Shown piece by piece: positions 34,522-42,118 of a DNA stretch of 64,000 bases. Where the stretch lies: NCBI RefSeq assembly GCF_000011005.1, contig NC_013665.1, positions 2,147,501-2,211,500 of the forward strand. The letters run 5' to 3'. Origin of the DNA: Methanocella paludicola SANAE. Lineage in GTDB: Archaea; Halobacteriota; Methanocellia; Methanocellales; Methanocellaceae. A model generated the notes under the pieces. That model saw nothing but the letters and a program-made list of their open reading frames with translations. It was not told the DNA's origin and made no database searches. Numbering within the stretch: the stretch's first letter is position 1; each line of letters begins with the position of its first letter. Made by a program: the position numbers and the translations under genes.

Positions 34522-36030
34522 TTAATCGGCCTTCGGTATCGTGATCACGACGCGAAGCCCTTTTTCGTATTCTCCGGGCACGCGGTCCTCGATCCATATT
34601 TTCCCGTGATATGAAGCTACCAGCGTCTTCACGAATCGTAGCCCGAACCCTATTCGAGTGAAATTATTCCCGGGCTTATTGATGTCCGACAACAGCGTCC
34701 TCTTTATCTCCCCGGATATCCCGGGGCCGTTATCCGCGAGTTCGACCCGGCAGTAGACCTGCCCGTTCTCTTGCGCTTCGGCCAGGTTAACGTTGATCGT
34801 CAATGGGCCACTAGAGTGCTTGATGGAATTTTCGATGACCCGGGAGTATGCGTCCTTTAACAGCTCGTTCGCCAGGACTGTGCACCCGGATCTCGGAGCA
34901 AAATTGATCCGTATATCTCTTTCCTTCTCTTTGGGAACTTCGGCGATCGTTTCGGCGAGTATGCTTGATATATCCATCTTTTTTACAGATATGTCCCCGG
35001 ACACGACTCGCCTTAGCTTCCTGACGTCGTTTATCAGCCGTCCGCTATCCTTGATGATCTCGATGGGCTTGGCCAGCAGCTCCCTATTATACCCCCCGGG
35101 CGTCAGCTTTTCGAGCGCGAGCTCCAGGTATCCGAGCAAGGCGTGGTTCATATTGCCCATGTTATGGCTGATCAGGTCGATGAAAAACTCGGACTGCGCC
35201 CGCGATTCCCGGAGCGCGATCTCCGCCTTTTTCCTCTCGGTAATATCCTGAAGTACGCCTATGACCTTGACAGGACGGCCACTACCATCCTTTACTACTT
35301 CTGCCTCCAGGTGACAATAGATCTCCCTGCCGTCCGGGCGCATCATCCGGACATCGATCGTATACGAGCCCGTCTTCTCGATCCCTTCCTGGACGATACG
35401 CCTGACCCTTTCCCTTTCATAGGGCGGATAAATTAATTTGATAATATCATCCACCTTCGTCGGGACGGCCTCGATGCCGAGTATCTCGCCGATTTCGCCG
35501 CTGGATTCGATCATATCGGTCTTCAGGTCCCTGACCCAGCTGCCCATCCGCCCCACATGCTGTGCTTTCATGAGGTTATCCCGCGTTTCCTTCAGTGCCG
35601 TCTCCATCCTCTTACGCTCCGTGATGTCGACGAACGTCCCGGATACGCCGACCCGAAAGCCCTGAATGTCGAAAAACGGCGCCAGGCTCGCCAGGGTCCA
35701 GAGAACCCCGCCATCCGCCCGGTGAAACATGATGTCGATCTGATCCCTGCAGCCTTCCTTGCAGCGGGAGATCATATTTATAAAATTGTGCCAGTTATCC
35801 TCGTCCATAAACTTCAAGACGGTGCTGCCCAGGACCTTATCGATGGAGGTGCCGAGCATTTCGGCCATCCGGTAATTGATGTAGACCGTTTTGTAATTGC
35901 TGTCGATCACCCAGATGCCCTTATCCGTCGACTCGAGGATGCTCCGGTAATAGTCCCCCTTCTCGCGCAGCTCTTTGACCTCCCTCCGGAGCCGCTCCAT
36001 GCCGGGGGCTTCATCGTACGCCTGGCTCAT
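34522..36030 (-). CDS. PAS sensor histidine kinase with a variant H-box
   Basis: The 502-residue soluble protein has two PAS domains (about residues 30-145 and 150-275) and a kinase core. Its H-box is FIDLISHNMGNMNHALLGYL, where the other five kinases have HDINN; the acidic residue after His, used as base in phosphotransfer, is Asn here. ATP-binding motifs remain (RVIENSIKHS, LADNGPGISGEIKRTL), but the G2 box is GFGLRFV. Autokinase activity may be reduced, or the protein may work mainly with others. GGAGATCAC lies just before the ATG. Confidence 0.9.
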   Translation of the reverse strand: MSQAYDEAPGMERLRREVKELREKGDYYRSILESTDKGIWVIDSNYKTVYINYRMAEMLGTSIDKVLGSTVLKFMDEDNWHNFINMISRCKEGCRDQIDIMFHRADGGVLWTLASLAPFFDIQGFRVGVSGTFVDITERKRMETALKETRDNLMKAQHVGRMGSWVRDLKTDMIESSGEIGEILGIEAVPTKVDDIIKLIYPPYERERVRRIVQEGIEKTGSYTIDVRMMRPDGREIYCHLEAEVVKDGSGRPVKVIGVLQDITERKKAEIALRESRAQSEFFIDLISHNMGNMNHALLGYLELALEKLTPGGYNRELLAKPIEIIKDSGRLINDVRKLRRVVSGDISVKKMDISSILAETIAEVPKEKERDIRINFAPRSGCTVLANELLKDAYSRVIENSIKHSSGPLTINVNLAEAQENGQVYCRVELADNGPGISGEIKRTLLSDINKPGNNFTRIGFGLRFVKTLVASYHGKIWIEDRVPGEYEKGLRVVITIPKAD

Positions 36031-36134
36031 GTGATCTCCTGCACTATATTAAAAATAATATAAAATATTTCATATAATTATATTGTTGGCTGGAAGATTG
36101 TCGAAGTGCATATTTCTTTTCACGATGATTATTG

Positions 36135-36218
36135 TTAGTACCCCTCGAGCTTTGACTTGTGATACGCGAACATGGGTCGGTATCAGTATGAATAAAATGC
36201 TCGCCAAGGACTTTCACG
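36135..36218. pseudogene. Two short gene relics
   Basis: On the minus strand 36135-36179 reads RPMFAYHKSKLEGY and stop, similar to the ending of the short frame at 37252 (DKALFAYHKLEL). On the plus strand 36194-36218 matches the kinase 3' end (ATGCTCGCCAAGGACTTTCA), sharing a G-to-A change with the relic at 34345. Both are too short to be functional. Confidence 0.55.
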
Positions 36219-36272
36219 TCATTAATGGCCCGACTGAACACAGGGATACGATTTTTAGATAGAGGCATCGGA

Positions 36273-37148
36273 TCATGACAGATTTGATAAAATTCCCAGG
36301 AAAATGGGTATGTCCGTCCCTGCGTGGAACAATACAGGCCCTAACAGACTATCCGTTCTCCGCATAAGATATCCCAGCCCAAGGCCTAGTAAAAATGTAA
36401 TAACGACAAAAGCGATGGTAAATGATGTGTATGCGATCGCTCCCCTGCCGGCTACCGTATGGCTCAACGAAAAGATCAACGCCTGCAATATATTAGAGAC
36501 ATTAGGCCCAAATACTGACCCATATTTCTTAAGGAAGAGCCCCCTATACAACAATTCTTCTCTTATCCCATTTGATATGACAATGATAAATATCCCGGGC
36601 ATCCAGGGGAGCACTCTTTCGATGCTAAGGTTTTTCCCATTGAACATGTATGTGGCAATAGGGATAGACACGATCGCCAAAATTGAAAAGGCAATGATAC
36701 CGATGATGATGCCCTGTTTGAGATCTCCTTTCTGCAGGAAGGTCGTGGACAGACGATCGCCGGAGACGAGGGTTAGTACAATGATAGGAATGACGACGAG
36801 CACCGTGCTCAAAAACATGCTCAGGACTAAACCGTTGATCGGCGTCGTCGGTATGTTGACATAAGCGCTCAGCGCCTGTACATTTATGGCAAAAGAGGCG
36901 ACAAAAAAAGCGAAAAAAATTTTCCAATACTTTTTTAATCGCTCGACCTTTAACGAAACGATGGCCGACAGTATAAATATGGTCGAGAGCGCCAGGCGAT
37001 AAATGAGGTCCCATTCCGGCGGAAATAATGAAAAGGGGAAGACGAGCAAACCAGACAGTGCAGGCAGGCTAATGCCACAGAATAAAAATAGCAGGAATAA
37101 AGCGAATAGGCGTATAGCCTCTGAAAGGCTTTTTTTACTCCAGCTCAC
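36273..37148 (-). CDS. CPBP family intramembrane protease
   Basis: The 291-residue protein has about eight membrane helices and the CPBP (Abi/CAAX protease-like) motifs: REELLYRGLF (EExxxR, catalytic Glu pair), FSLSHTV (FxxxH) and FHAGTD (HxxxD/N). These residues bind the metal or act in catalysis in Rce1-like proteases. Roles in the family range from prenyl-protein processing to bacteriocin self-immunity. The GTG start at 37148 has GGAG 7 bases upstream, a TATA box at 37181-37193 and two 15-base repeats just beyond it. Confidence 0.88.
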   Translation of the reverse strand: MSWSKKSLSEAIRLFALFLLFLFCGISLPALSGLLVFPFSLFPPEWDLIYRLALSTIFILSAIVSLKVERLKKYWKIFFAFFVASFAINVQALSAYVNIPTTPINGLVLSMFLSTVLVVIPIIVLTLVSGDRLSTTFLQKGDLKQGIIIGIIAFSILAIVSIPIATYMFNGKNLSIERVLPWMPGIFIIVISNGIREELLYRGLFLKKYGSVFGPNVSNILQALIFSLSHTVAGRGAIAYTSFTIAFVVITFLLGLGLGYLMRRTDSLLGPVLFHAGTDIPIFLGILSNLS

Positions 37149-37198
37149 GATAGTCTCCTTTAGATCATGCGTTTATTCTTTTGTATATATTGTACTCT

Positions 37199-37228
37199 AA
37201 GCATTTGCATGATAAGCATTTGCATGAT
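37199..37228 (-). promoter_or_regulatory. Perfect 15-base tandem repeat upstream of the CPBP promoter
   Basis: AAGCATTTGCATGAT occurs twice head to tail without a gap. It lies immediately upstream (with respect to the CPBP gene) of its TATA box TTGTATATATTGT. Two identical sites one and a half helical turns apart look like a regulator binding site. Confidence 0.55.
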
Positions 37229-37251
37229 CCATAGGTCCATATGATGATGCT

Positions 37252-37464
37252 TTAAATGTGCTCCGGACGCTCCGAGAGTTCTAGCTTGTGGTATGCAAAG
37301 AGCGCCTTGTCGATCTGCCTGAGCGAGTACTGGCCACATTGCTTTTGTATGTCCAGGATCGCCTTCCCAAATATGGAAAGCGCAAAGGCGATATTTAACG
37401 GTATAATAAAATGAACCAAGTGGTTTAAATAATTGAACCAATGATGGTTATATTGAGACATCAT
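37252..37464 (-). pseudogene. Short frame, probable C-terminal relic
   Basis: The 70-codon frame ends ILDIQKQCGQYSLRQIDKAL, FAYHKLELSERPEHI. The ending looks like the C-terminus of a larger archaeal protein, and a related ending is found at 36135. The N-terminal half is without recognisable content. It overlaps the start of the divergent MNT gene by 2 bases. It could be a small intact gene, but a relic is more likely. Confidence 0.4.
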
Positions 37465-38023
37465 GAACGATCAAGTTCCGATAATAACTTTAATTGATGC
37501 GATCATAGCAAAAAATAGTTTCAAGATACTTAATATATTTCTTTTTAAGCCGGATGTGCAAATACACCAAAATGAAGTCATTCGTATGTCGGGGCTATCG
37601 AAAAATACGGTCATGAAACTGCTCGATCTCTTTACCAGGGAGGGCTTGCTAAAAGAATCCAGGAAGGGGAACTTGAAGTTATTCTCACTGGTGGAAGGGC
37701 ACCCGGTCGTAAAACAATTAAAGATCCTGGTCAACGTATCGGAACTTAATGAAATACTTAAACGTTTTGCCGGTAAAGGCTTTGAGACCTATCTATTCGG
37801 TTCTGCGGCAAGGGGCGAAGATACCGAAAAGAGCGATATCGACCTTTTGATCATTGGTAAGATCTCAAACGATGATCTGGCGGACATTACGGCCGGGATC
37901 ACGAATGCTATAAACAGGGAAGTAAATCCGATCATAAAGACCCCGTATGAATATTCAACCCTCTACAAGACCGATAAGGCATTTTTTGTGAACCTTGAAA
38001 GGGATAGAATAAGATTGACGTAG
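37463..38023 (+). CDS. HTH-MNT nucleotidyltransferase antitoxin
   Basis: The 186-residue protein has an N-terminal winged helix (about residues 20-75, NEVIRMSGLSKNTVMKLLDL) and a minimal nucleotidyltransferase domain with LFGSAARGEDTEKSDIDLL, the complete GSxxxGxxxxxSDxD site. It is followed after 2 bases by a HEPN gene, the typical order of a MNT/HEPN toxin-antitoxin pair. There the MNT protein silences the HEPN RNase, in studied cases by adding AMP to it. The fused HTH would let it control its own operon. Confidence 0.85.
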   Translation: MNDQVPIITLIDAIIAKNSFKILNIFLFKPDVQIHQNEVIRMSGLSKNTVMKLLDLFTREGLLKESRKGNLKLFSLVEGHPVVKQLKILVNVSELNEILKRFAGKGFETYLFGSAARGEDTEKSDIDLLIIGKISNDDLADITAGITNAINREVNPIIKTPYEYSTLYKTDKAFFVNLERDRIRLT

Positions 38024-38025
38024 GC

Positions 38026-38454
38026 ATGCGTATCATGGTAAATGATTTTATTGATTGTCTCAGGTCAGGTATGATAAAGAGTTATTCTGCCTCGAAGGAG
38101 GAGATTATCAAGGAACTCGGCCAGTCGGATAACGACCTGGTAAGGGCAAAAGAAACCATCAAGGCCGGGGATCATAAATGGTCCACTATCCAGGCGTATT
38201 ATTCCATGTTCCACGCGGCGAGGGCGGTTTTGCTATCTACCGGCTACAGGGAGAAAAGCCATAAGTGCATGCTCTTTTTCCTTGAAAGTCTCGTCGACGA
38301 GGGGCGCCTGGAACCGCACTTTGCCAGGGAGTTCAGGTCGGCGATGTTCCTGCGGGAGGATGCGGATTATGAGGCCACGTACTCGGAGCAGAGTGCCCGC
38401 GACACTGTTGAGAACGCATCTTTGTTTATCGTAAGAATGAAAAATTTACTGTGA
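38026..38454 (+). CDS. HEPN domain toxin-like protein
   Basis: The 142-residue all-helical protein has HEPN features: a first helix with AYYSMFHAARAVLL and the motif GYREKSHKCM (R-x3-H variant of the RNase motif), then a long C-terminal helix. It follows the HTH-MNT gene by 2 bases and shares its transcript. The pair is a likely RNase toxin with a nucleotidyltransferase antitoxin, placed at the left end of the defence island. Confidence 0.83.
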   Translation: MRIMVNDFIDCLRSGMIKSYSASKEEIIKELGQSDNDLVRAKETIKAGDHKWSTIQAYYSMFHAARAVLLSTGYREKSHKCMLFFLESLVDEGRLEPHFAREFRSAMFLREDADYEATYSEQSARDTVENASLFIVRMKNLL

Positions 38455-38491
38455 TAAGTTTTTTTATAGAAAAAGGAGTTTAAACTCAGTC

Positions 38492-38674
38492 TTAGGGGGG
38501 CATATTGTAGTATAATTTTACGGCGTCCTGGATGTTTTTCATTAACTTATTCCAGGTTTTGGCCCAAGTGTGGATTGAAGTACCTACTCCCGACGCACAC
38601 AGGTATCCATCGCTTTCGTAAATCTCGAACCTGACCTCGATCAAGCCGCTTGCCGCCTCTATCGTGTGGACCAT
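38492..38674 (-). CDS. Small HicB-like protein
   Basis: The 60-residue protein resembles the N-terminal RNase-H-like fold of HicB antitoxins (VRFEIYESDGYLCASGVG, then a helix with NIQDAVKLYY). It has no DNA-binding tail and no adjacent HicA gene. GAGGTG lies 9-14 bases before the ATG at 38674; a longer frame to 38737 has no better signal. It could be a solitary HicB-like regulator. Confidence 0.55.
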   Translation of the reverse strand: MVHTIEAASGLIEVRFEIYESDGYLCASGVGTSIHTWAKTWNKLMKNIQDAVKLYYNMPP

Positions 38675-38826
38675 TTGATGGTAACACCTCTGCTTTGAAA
38701 TAATTATCCGCGCGTTGGTGTATATACTTATTTTCAATAAGTTGAGCTAAAGTAATTGTCTATAAAATATTTTAAAATTAAATATATTCAAATATGTTAA
38801 TTGATTAATGTGTTAGCTGTGATATC

Positions 38827-39456
38827 GTGATCACTAACATTACCCCTTCCGGTGAACGGCTTTCCAACCCTGTCCTGGACAACATTTACAGTCGCCGCTC
38901 CGTGCGCAACTATTCCGATAAGGAAGTCCCCGATGAGGTCATCAAAGAGATCATCCGGGCGGGCACGTATGCCCCGACCGCCATGAACCAGCAGCCATGG
39001 CGGTTCGTGGTCGTGAAGAATAAGAAGCTCATCGAGGAGTACGACGAGAGGGCGAAGAAGCTGTTTGTCGAGGCGTTCAAGGATACGACGATACCGGCGA
39101 TGGCCGCCTATGTGAGGAATCTGTCGAAGCCCCAGACCCGGCTGTTCTATGGGGCGCCCGTCCTCATCCTGGTATTCGCTACCCCTGATGTCGTCAATTA
39201 TCATGACTGTGCCCTGGCGGCGGAGAATATGATGATAGCGGCCTATTCGTTAGGGATCGGCAGCTGCTGGATCGGGCTGGCGCTGCATCTCGGGTGGGAT
39301 GCGGAGTTTCTGAGGGGAGTAGGTGTTCCGGAGGGGCATAAGCTTGTCGCGCCACTTATATTCGGGTACCCGGTGAAGGGGGAGATCAAGGCGCCTGCGC
39401 GCAACGCTGACGTCATATTGAAATGGATAAGCCAGGAAAGCTATGAAAAATACTAA
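38827..39456 (+). CDS. Nitroreductase family protein
   Basis: The 209-residue FMN-dependent oxidoreductase has the family landmarks: YSRRSVRNYSDKEVPDEVI (FMN phosphate contacts), PTAMNQQPWRFVVV, ALAAENMMIAAYSLGIGSCW and the final FGYP. Substrates vary (nitro compounds, quinones, flavin), so none is assigned. The start is GTG. It is the only intact nitroreductase gene here; four decayed pieces of related genes lie downstream at 39962, 40959, 43636 and 44678, all in the same direction. Confidence 0.9.
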   Translation: MITNITPSGERLSNPVLDNIYSRRSVRNYSDKEVPDEVIKEIIRAGTYAPTAMNQQPWRFVVVKNKKLIEEYDERAKKLFVEAFKDTTIPAMAAYVRNLSKPQTRLFYGAPVLILVFATPDVVNYHDCALAAENMMIAAYSLGIGSCWIGLALHLGWDAEFLRGVGVPEGHKLVAPLIFGYPVKGEIKAPARNADVILKWISQESYEKY

Positions 39457-39496
39457 GGTAATGGAACGATTACAATAATTATCTGTGGAATAGTTA

Positions 39497-39922
39497 ATGT
39501 TCCTGATGATAAATATCGGTATTGCTGAAGTAGCGCTCATTATAATTTGCACTCTTATATTTTGGGGTATTGCATTCCTTATATCTTATTATAAGTCGCC
39601 GTATGCAATGTCGATACATTCGGCACCATTAATTTATTTACCAAGAACTGATGACATAAGCCGTATCTATGATAATATAAAGCCTGATGATCATAGATCC
39701 AGGGCTATTTTGTGTCTAATCACATCATCGGAGCTAACCTTTACTCTGTTACTTGCATTAATAGCATGTTTACTGTGGATTAATGTTAAAAGTGTAGGAC
39801 AAGAAGTATTGAACATATATTGCTTTTTTTTATTAATTGTTGCCATATTAAATGGTGTTTTTACAATGGTTTTAATAGAAAAATTGGTTGAACGGGGCAT
39901 TATTGTTTCGATAGAACCTTGA
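39497..39922 (+). CDS. Membrane protein of unknown function
   Basis: The 141-residue protein has three membrane helices (about residues 8-30, 74-94 and 102-125) with a polar loop of about 40 residues after the first. G+C content is clearly lower than that of the nitroreductase before it, as in the island further right. No family is recognised. It lies between the intact nitroreductase gene and its first relic. Confidence 0.6.
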   Translation: MFLMINIGIAEVALIIICTLIFWGIAFLISYYKSPYAMSIHSAPLIYLPRTDDISRIYDNIKPDDHRSRAILCLITSSELTFTLLLALIACLLWINVKSVGQEVLNIYCFFLLIVAILNGVFTMVLIEKLVERGIIVSIEP

Positions 39923-39961
39923 TTATTTTATATTATGTAAGTATGGACATCGATTTGTATC

Positions 39962-40011
39962 CTGGCTGCGGAGAACATGATGCTCGCGGCCCATTCGACG
40001 GATGTTGGAAG
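39962..40011 (+). pseudogene. Nitroreductase relic 1
   Basis: Reads LAAENMMLAAHSTDVGS, matching LAAENMMIAAYSLGIGS of the intact gene at 39214-39264. It shares 20 identical bases (GCGGAGAACATGATGCTCGC) with relic 3 at 43706. Nothing else of the gene remains. Confidence 0.8.
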
Positions 40012-40028
40012 TAGTAAATGCACGAGTT

Positions 40029-40367
40029 TTACTTTCGAGAATAGCCGAATATCCTATCGTAATCCGTATGAGACATGAAATCGACGATAACCACTATGAT
40101 ATTATCGCCATATCTCTCAATAAAATAGATCAATCGCCATGCACCGGGGAGATTAAAAATTAACAGGTTATCCATGTGGTATTTATCGATATATGCTTTT
40201 GGCATTCGCTTTTTTTGTATACGATTTCCACAAAACGGATCAAGCTTTAGCTTATCGAATGCTTTATCTAAATGTACGAAGAGCCTTTTATCTTCGGTTG
40301 TTCCGGTCCTGAGCCCGTTTATTTTTTCCAGGACCGATCGCTCGGCACCCTTAACCTTTATTTCCAT
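40029..40367 (-). CDS. RelE/ParE-like toxin
   Basis: The 112-residue protein has the RelE-type layout: a helical N-terminal half (KRLFVHLDKAFDKLKLDPFCG) and a beta half with MPKAYIDKYHMDNLLIFNLP, GAWRLIYFIERYGDNIIVVI and a closing FMSHTDYDRIFGY. The GxWRLIY strand and the late H-x-x-Y-D-R segment are what one expects of plasmid-stabilisation RelE relatives that cleave mRNA on ribosomes. The gene upstream on the same strand (40439) is the likely antitoxin or partner. Confidence 0.78.
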   Translation of the reverse strand: MEIKVKGAERSVLEKINGLRTGTTEDKRLFVHLDKAFDKLKLDPFCGNRIQKKRMPKAYIDKYHMDNLLIFNLPGAWRLIYFIERYGDNIIVVIVDFMSHTDYDRIFGYSRK

Positions 40368-40438
40368 AAACGCTTACGCTATTAAAAAGTAATTAGTATT
40401 AAAATTTTGCAATAAAGTCAAAACGAAGTTCGTTTTGG

Positions 40439-40738
40439 TTATCGGATGGTCAGGTCATCCCTTAAGAGATATTCTTTAACGATCTTTGGATTCCAGATCC
40501 AGATGACGTAGCCCTTACTATCCCTGGCGATCTTGCCGGATTCAAGGAGGTAGTCGAAGGCATTGCAAAAAGTCTGGTACATCATTTTTTTCGGCAGGTG
40601 CTCCCATAATGCCCTTTTCTTATAATTGCCACTATGCTCTTTGATAAAGTCCTCGATCATCCGGATCGTGTCGAGCTTGGGCTGAAAACCGACTGCCTTT
40701 GACTCAGTTCCTTCTTGTTTATCGGGAATATCTAACAT
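40439..40738 (-). CDS. Winged-helix-like partner of the RelE-like protein
   Basis: The 99-residue protein has a helical core that looks like a winged helix (DTIRMIEDFIKEHSGNYKKR, then LWEHLPKKMMYQTFCNAFDYL, and a wing GKIARDSKGYVIWIWNP). It is 71 bases upstream of the RelE-like gene on the same strand, so it may be its antitoxin and repressor. No classic AbrB or RHH antitoxin motif is visible. Confidence 0.55.
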   Translation of the reverse strand: MLDIPDKQEGTESKAVGFQPKLDTIRMIEDFIKEHSGNYKKRALWEHLPKKMMYQTFCNAFDYLLESGKIARDSKGYVIWIWNPKIVKEYLLRDDLTIR

Positions 40739-41245
40739 GCCCTATACCTGATTTGTTATATTAGTTTATATAACAAATTGCTATTTAATGCTTTTGGCAC
40801 TTTTTCTATGCCGTCTCGCATATCGGTTTCACCACGGAGCGCACAGAGCTTTTTCAAATGCCCTTCGGGATAGGTCGTCGTTGAGGTACGAGGATGCTGA
40901 GGCACAGAGGCGACCAATATGGCATTCTGGCGGTAAATGATATTTGGGTTTACGTGGGGTACGGCTGTTCTGTGTCGCGTCCGGCCTCATCCTGGTGTTC
41001 CCATGCAAGGCAGTCGTCGGGGAATACGAGTGGGACCTGGTGGCGGAGAACACGATGATCGCTGGTCATGAGTTGGGGATTGGGAGCTGCTGGATTGGGG
41101 TGGAGATGAGGGGCGGCGAGAATGAGGAGTCTCAGAAGGAGGCGAGGGTGCTGGAACATTATTTTTGAAAGGTTGTGCATGCGATAGTATCCGATATGCT
41201 CAAATCCCAACAGTTAAATAGGTCCTAAAATTTGAAGAAAATAGT
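40739..41245. other. Gap made of relics
   Basis: No intact gene. From left to right it holds a decayed LIR3-type piece (about 40831-40915, CCACGGAGCGCACAGAGCT and GTCGTCGTTGAGG) and nitroreductase relic 2 (40959-41111). Confidence 0.65.
40959..41111 (+). pseudogene. Nitroreductase relic 2
   Basis: Still open in frame: VRLFCVASGLILVFPCKAVV, then AENTMIAGHELGIGSCWIG, matching TRLFYGAPVLILVFATPDVV and AENMMIAAYSLGIGSCWIG of the intact gene. The conserved domain start and end are missing. CATGAGTTGGGGATTGGGAG (41067-41086) recurs exactly in relic 4. Confidence 0.82.
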
Positions 41246-41380
41246 TTATACTTCTTGTTCTTTCTTCTGGTTCAAATACAAGGCAATTGCTCCAGCTGCG
41301 ATACCTAAAGCAATACCAAAAATAGCTGCCTCTAATAGCTCTTCTCCATCGCTTTTCTTTGCTTCTTTTTTAGAGGCCAT
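41246..41380 (-). CDS. Small single-helix membrane protein
   Basis: The 44-residue frame starts with ATG at 41380, with AAGGTG 6 bases upstream. It has a charged N-terminus (ASKKEAKKSDGEE), one membrane helix (AAIFGIALGIAAGAIALYL) and a charged tail. No family is recognised. Size and layout recall small toxins or regulatory membrane peptides, which is only an inference. Confidence 0.6.
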   Translation of the reverse strand: MASKKEAKKSDGEELLEAAIFGIALGIAAGAIALYLNQKKEQEV

Positions 41381-41523
41381 ACCTTTACACCTTCAGAGAC
41401 AATAATGTATTACGGTAAATTGTTTATGGTCTTTATCAGTCAATTGCAAATCCGATTATAACCTTATTAACTTATCTATTAAATAAGTAATGTATAAATC
41501 CTAAACGCTTGCAAAAGAATAAA

Positions 41524-42117
41524 CTATTTGGCTTTTTCCCGACTCTTATATAATTGTTTAGCGTATTGCCGTGTACGATGGCCGCTTCGGAACTTATCAC
41601 TATCTGGAGCAACATACCCTAACATGCGGAAATCTTCAGGCCTTGCGCCATATTTAAGCCAATCAATCGCTTTTTCGACTGGTTCATGAGGATTAACCCA
41701 GATGATTACTTTTAATTCTTCAGACATTGTGGACGCCCTTTTAAAGTGCCCTCGGGCTCGCTCATCAAGGGAAATAATGATATTATCCGTTACAAGGGCG
41801 GCTTCAACCAGGTGCATGTCTTTCATTATGACTACTAAGATGGTCGGATCCTTTTTAGCAGCGATTGACGATCGTATCTTATTACGAATATCGTCGTTTG
41901 TCTCGATGGCTTTCCGGAGTAGTCGGCCCTTATCGGCCATGGCCTTCATCCATGATACGGCAAAACGGCCTTTATGTCTTTTCCATTCATCCCATAATTG
42001 TTCTGACATAACGACATGGTATTTATGGGTGTAGACAGTATTTAGTACGTCTCGGCAGACCTTCGAATCGGAAGCGTGCCCTACGCAGGCATCGATCACA
42101 AGCTTTGTTGGCGGCAT
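41524..42117 (-). CDS. PIN-like nuclease-domain protein
   Basis: The 197-residue protein has PIN-type features: an N-terminal LVIDACVGHASD (first Asp), MSEQLWDEWKRH (Glu), and DMHLVEAALVTDNIIISLDE with Asp residues spaced as in PIN active sites, followed by a basic tail. PIN proteins are metal-dependent RNases. The ATG at 42117 is 1 base after the stop of the ATPase gene, so the two are made together. The pair looks like an ATPase sensor with an RNase effector. Confidence 0.75.
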   Translation of the reverse strand: MPPTKLVIDACVGHASDSKVCRDVLNTVYTHKYHVVMSEQLWDEWKRHKGRFAVSWMKAMADKGRLLRKAIETNDDIRNKIRSSIAAKKDPTILVVIMKDMHLVEAALVTDNIIISLDERARGHFKRASTMSEELKVIIWVNPHEPVEKAIDWLKYGARPEDFRMLGYVAPDSDKFRSGHRTRQYAKQLYKSREKAK

Positions 42118-42118
42118 T

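Noticed and set aside
37160-37441. 93-codon minus-strand frame
   Set aside because: It runs through the CPBP promoter and repeats, and has no recognisable content.
40944-41168. 74-codon frame as an intact small gene
   Set aside because: Its centre is a clear nitroreductase fragment lacking both ends of the domain, so it is a relic that is still open by chance.
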